Shown here piece after piece: positions 5,588 through 7,751 of a stretch of 7,751 nucleotides of DNA. The first letter of the stretch is position 1, and each line of letters begins with the position of its first letter. The translations under genes and the position numbers were made by a program. The stretch is taken from contig CAYZJK010000032.1 of NCBI GenBank assembly GCA_964479125.1, positions 1-7,751 on the forward strand, written 5' to 3'. The notes under the pieces are model-generated. The model was given only the letters and a program-made list of their open reading frames with translations, did no database searches and had not been told where the DNA came from. The DNA is from CAYZJK01 sp964479125. Lineage in GTDB: Bacteria; Patescibacteriota; Saccharimonadia; Saccharimonadales; Saccharimonadaceae.

Positions 5588-6202
5588 ATGAATCTACATC
5601 GTTCCTCAACTAAGCCGGACTGGGATAAGGTTAATTTGGGTGAACTTAATTTTCATCAAAAGATAGCTCGTAGGACGTTTGGAGTTGTTACTTTAGCAAA
5701 TATAATCTCTATCGTTGGCCTGGTGCTGGTAGGGGTAGGTTTATTTTTAATAATAGAAAACGACATACTGGGTGGACTAGTCTTAGTTGCGTTAGGTCGT
5801 CTACTTGATTTACTTGATGGCGTTGTAGCTGAGACTACCCAAACTAAATCTTCAATTGGTGAGATGGTCGATGCGGTGGCAGATAAGCTAGCGACAATCT
5901 TAACCGTTTTGGTGTTATATATAGCAGAACTAGCAGACTGGTGGCTGATAACCGTCTTAATTCTACCTCAGATTCTTATTTCACTTATCAGCTTTATATA
6001 TAGGAAGCGAGGTAGAGTAATTCATCCGACTAGGGCAGGCAAGGTTAGTATGGCCTTAACCTGGGTAAGTATATTCGCTATAGTGACCAGTTCTCTCTTG
6101 CCAGATATAGAGGTATTACTGCTAGCAACCTACGGGTTAGTTGGAGTTTCAGCTCTGCTGGCTAGCTTTGCGATGTGGCAGTATCTGACGGGTCGAGATT
6201 AA
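5588..6202 (+). CDS. CDP-alcohol phosphatidyltransferase family protein with variant signature
   Basis: This 204-residue membrane enzyme of PF01066 would exchange CMP of CDP-diacylglycerol for an alcohol such as glycerol 3-phosphate. The signature reads D74-x2-D77-G78-x2-A81-E82-x8-G91-x3-D95-x3-D99. All four metal-binding Asp and both Gly are kept, but the normally conserved Arg after Ala is Glu82. The N-terminus has the usual TLANIISIVGLVL start of the first helix, and about six helices follow, matching the family. The ATG at 5588, with GAGGGT eight bases upstream, is preferred to a GTG at 5573 that would overlap the previous gene by 14 bases. Being last in an operon with a lipid kinase and a PAP2 phosphatase suggests PgsA-like function, but the product (PGP, PIP or other) cannot be read from the sequence. 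Confidence 0.82.
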   Translation: MNLHRSSTKPDWDKVNLGELNFHQKIARRTFGVVTLANIISIVGLVLVGVGLFLIIENDILGGLVLVALGRLLDLLDGVVAETTQTKSSIGEMVDAVADKLATILTVLVLYIAELADWWLITVLILPQILISLISFIYRKRGRVIHPTRAGKVSMALTWVSIFAIVTSSLLPDIEVLLLATYGLVGVSALLASFAMWQYLTGRD

Positions 6203-6756
6203 ATTGGATCCTTCTTTAATCCTAGTTTGTAGCCTATGTAGCTAGCAAGAAGGTGAAGCAAGAACCAGATGATGAATATCCAAACATACTGCATTGGTGT
6301 TAGTGTCACAAAGAAAAGTGAGACTAGTACGCTACCGATAATGTAGTCTAGTTGATCGAACGGTATCCATGACTGACCTGATTTGATATTACGTCGTCGC
6401 TTAAAGAAGCTTTCAACTGCATCGCCACCGAGTGCTCCAATCGCAAAGAGGGGTCCTAGGATAAAGACGGGTAGAGTAGTGTAGTCTACGTCAGCTGATA
6501 TGTACTGTGCCCAGTCGTAGTTGATATATAGATATTGCTGCACCCAAAGCGTGATGGTAGCGATAATAATACCAGCAATAATACCGCGCCAAGTTTTGTT
6601 CGGTCCAAGCAGGTCGTGACCACGCCACTTTTTACCGCCATCAATTGGGGCGTTATACTTTTCCAGTACTGGCATTTTAGCCACTAATACTGGAATGGCG
6701 TTAGCTAGAGCGGCCGGTAATAAAAACCATAAAGAGAACAGTATGTCTTGAATCAT
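6199..6756 (-). CDS. CarS/DUF46-type CDP-lipid synthase (CDP-archaeol synthase family)
   Basis: This 185-residue membrane protein matches the archaeal-type CTP:lipid-phosphate cytidylyltransferase family (PF01864). Visible motifs are PAALANAIPVLVAK (14-27), PIDGGKKWRGHDLLGPNKTWRG (37-58), and GDAVESFFKRRRNIKSGQSW (111-130) followed by IPFDQLDYIIG (131-141), with metal-binding-type Asp112, Asp134 and Asp137. In archaea CarS makes CDP-archaeol; in a bacterium it would more likely make CDP-diacylglycerol from phosphatidic acid and CTP, feeding the phosphatidyltransferase whose gene it faces. About five membrane helices are visible. Its TAA overlaps the neighbour's TAA by four bases. It has TATACT six bases before the ATG and no Shine-Dalgarno, so its mRNA is probably leaderless. 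The substrate is inferred. Confidence 0.85.
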   Translation of the reverse strand: MIQDILFSLWFLLPAALANAIPVLVAKMPVLEKYNAPIDGGKKWRGHDLLGPNKTWRGIIAGIIIATITLWVQQYLYINYDWAQYISADVDYTTLPVFILGPLFAIGALGGDAVESFFKRRRNIKSGQSWIPFDQLDYIIGSVLVSLFFVTLTPMQYVWIFIIWFLLHLLASYIGYKLGLKKDPI

Positions 6757-6761
6757 ATCTT

Positions 6762-6771
6762 CAGTATACTG
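6762..6771. promoter_or_regulatory. palindromic shared -10 of divergent leaderless promoters
   Basis: CAGTATACTG is a perfect 10-base palindrome. On the plus strand it supplies TATACT (6765-6770), seven bases before the ATG at 6778. On the minus strand it supplies TATACT (6768 down to 6763), six bases before the ATG at 6756. The minus-strand promoter also has TTGAAT at 6790-6785 with a 16-bp spacer. No clear -35 is seen for the plus direction. Only 21 bases separate the two start codons. Confidence 0.6.
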
Positions 6772-6777
6772 TGTGAC

Positions 6778-7662
6778 ATGAGCTATTCAACTATTGCGGT
6801 TATATATAACCCAAACAGTACAGGTCCTAGTCGGAAGATGGCTGAAGATTTTGTTGAGAAAATAATGCAGCGACTACCGGATCAATCAGTTGAATTAATC
6901 GCTACTGAATATGCCGGTCACGCAGAGGAGCTTGCTTACGAACTAGCTAAGAATAACGATCGGCCATTAATTATCTCCTCTAGTGGTGACGGTGGCTATA
7001 ACGAAGTAATAAACGGTGCGCTAAAGGCAAAGTTAGAGGGTAGTCATCCTGTTACCGGACTGATTCCAGCCGGCAATGCTAATGACCACTACCGCAATTT
7101 GCATAACCAAGATTTTATTGATGCTGTCGTTGGTGTTGAGGTCAATAAGATTGACGTATTAAAACTTAATGGAGTCTCAAAAGGTGAGGCTGTAGAGCGT
7201 TACGCTCATTCCTACATAGGAGTTGGCCTAACCTCTAAGGTTGGTCGGGAGTTAAATAAAACCAACCTCAACTCCATCAAAGAGATTATTGTGGCTGGAC
7301 GAGTCTTCTTTAAGATTAGATCTATTAGGCTACGGATAAACAATAAAGTACGACGCTATGACAGTTTGATATTTAGCAATATTGACTCAATGTCTAAATA
7401 CCTGCGCATTTCAAGTCCTTCGAGGGTGGATGATGGGAAATTTGAGATCACTGCTTTTAGGCCGCGACATAAACTGAAGTTACTTGGATTACTATTAAAA
7501 TCTTCGTTATTTGGATTAAAAGAAGACGTAAGAGCGTCGGAATTTAAGTTCGAAACTCTTAAGAAAACCTCTGTTCAAGCGGATGGTGAAGTTATCATGC
7601 TTGACGCCGCTTCAACAGTAGTGGTGACTGCTGAAAAACAATTCTTAGAGTGCATAATTTAG
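6778..7662 (+). CDS. diacylglycerol kinase-family protein (second copy) with altered nucleotide motif
   Basis: This 294-residue protein belongs to the same DAGK catalytic family as the gene at 3871 but is clearly divergent. N-terminal IAVIYNPNSTG (6-16) is followed by SGDGGYNEV (69-77) where the family has GGDGTxNEV, PAGNANDHYRNLH (97-109) where the family has PxGTxND, and ADGE at 268-271 near the C-terminus. Thr is thus replaced by Gly in the first motif and by Asn in the second. The acidic residues Asp71, Asp103, Asp269 and Glu271 are kept, so activity is plausible, perhaps on another lipid such as an isoprenoid or glycolipid. The ATG at 6778 is chosen over an upstream in-frame TTG at 6748, because a -10 box lies between them and the protein motif starts right after Met. 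It is divergent from the CarS-like gene and probably leaderless. Confidence 0.83.
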   Translation: MSYSTIAVIYNPNSTGPSRKMAEDFVEKIMQRLPDQSVELIATEYAGHAEELAYELAKNNDRPLIISSSGDGGYNEVINGALKAKLEGSHPVTGLIPAGNANDHYRNLHNQDFIDAVVGVEVNKIDVLKLNGVSKGEAVERYAHSYIGVGLTSKVGRELNKTNLNSIKEIIVAGRVFFKIRSIRLRINNKVRRYDSLIFSNIDSMSKYLRISSPSRVDDGKFEITAFRPRHKLKLLGLLLKSSLFGLKEDVRASEFKFETLKKTSVQADGEVIMLDAASTVVVTAEKQFLECII

Positions 7663-7703
7663 GTAGGTAGACATCCACAGTTTAGGTTGAATATTTAAAA
7701 AGT

Positions 7704-7747
7704 CCCGCTTTTGTAATAATTTTCACATGATTATTAAAACAAGCGGG
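7704..7747 (-). terminator. hairpin at the right edge, T-run on the minus strand
   Basis: CCCGCTT (7704-7710) pairs with AAGCGGG (7741-7747), and an inner TAATAAT (7714-7720) pairs with ATTATTA (7730-7736), with a small asymmetric internal loop. On the minus strand the stem is followed by ACTTTTTAAA, so it looks like a terminator for a leftward gene beyond the window. It may also stop rightward transcripts of the second lipid kinase; the plus-strand side cannot be judged because the window ends. Confidence 0.6.
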
Positions 7748-7751
7748 CTAT

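Noticed and set aside
6748..6777. TTG-started extension of the second lipid kinase
   Set aside because: It would overlap the start of the divergent CarS-like gene and span the shared -10 box; the domain begins at the ATG at 6778.
1..7751. Mobile elements, CRISPR arrays, tRNA or rRNA genes
   Set aside because: No transposase, integrase, regular repeat-spacer pattern or recognisable structural RNA gene was seen on either strand.

Overview
The window looks like a piece of a small-genome Patescibacteria/CPR bacterium, most likely Candidatus Saccharibacteria (TM7). The evidence is a class III prepilin with the N-terminal style common in that group (G^FTIVELLVVIVILGVL followed by AYNGIQ), a low-GC genome with very short intergenic spaces, and a stand-alone CofE-like protein with no other F420 genes nearby. 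TGA is used as an ordinary stop by the pilin, the lipid kinase at 3871 and the PAP2 gene, which argues against the recoded CPR lineages. This placement is inference from family knowledge, not from a search. A 100-base run of N (5377-5476) marks an assembly gap inside one gene.

Left part (1-2995), independent single-gene units: a CofE-family protein (235-969), an Asn/Thr-rich, lysine-free repeat protein of unknown function (1112-1588), a type IV pilin-like protein (1786-2295), and a convergent YggT-family membrane protein (2380-2778, minus). Clear hairpins separate most of these units. Two are long perfect inverted repeats that could end transcription in both directions.

Right part (2997-7662): a class I amidotransferase-like peptidase C26 gene is followed by a cluster that reads as a phospholipid headgroup pathway. 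A diacylglycerol-kinase-type lipid kinase, a PAP2 phosphatase, an unidentified membrane protein broken by the gap, and a CDP-alcohol phosphatidyltransferase form one plus-strand operon, with 4-base GTGA overlaps at the first two junctions. Facing it is a CarS/DUF46 (CDP-archaeol synthase type) cytidylyltransferase, and divergent from that is a second lipid kinase. Together they could take diacylglycerol to phosphatidic acid, then CDP-diacylglycerol, then a phosphatidyl-alcohol phosphate, then phosphatidylglycerol or a similar lipid. That would suit a host-dependent cell that salvages lipids.

Signals: several first-in-unit genes (cofE-like, the CarS-like gene, the second lipid kinase, probably the first lipid kinase) have a TATACT/TATGAT -10 box only 6-8 bases before the ATG and no Shine-Dalgarno, which implies leaderless mRNAs. 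YggT and two operon-internal genes instead carry GGAGG five bases before the start. The 21-base space between the CarS-like gene and the second lipid kinase holds one 10-base palindrome that supplies a -10 box in each direction.
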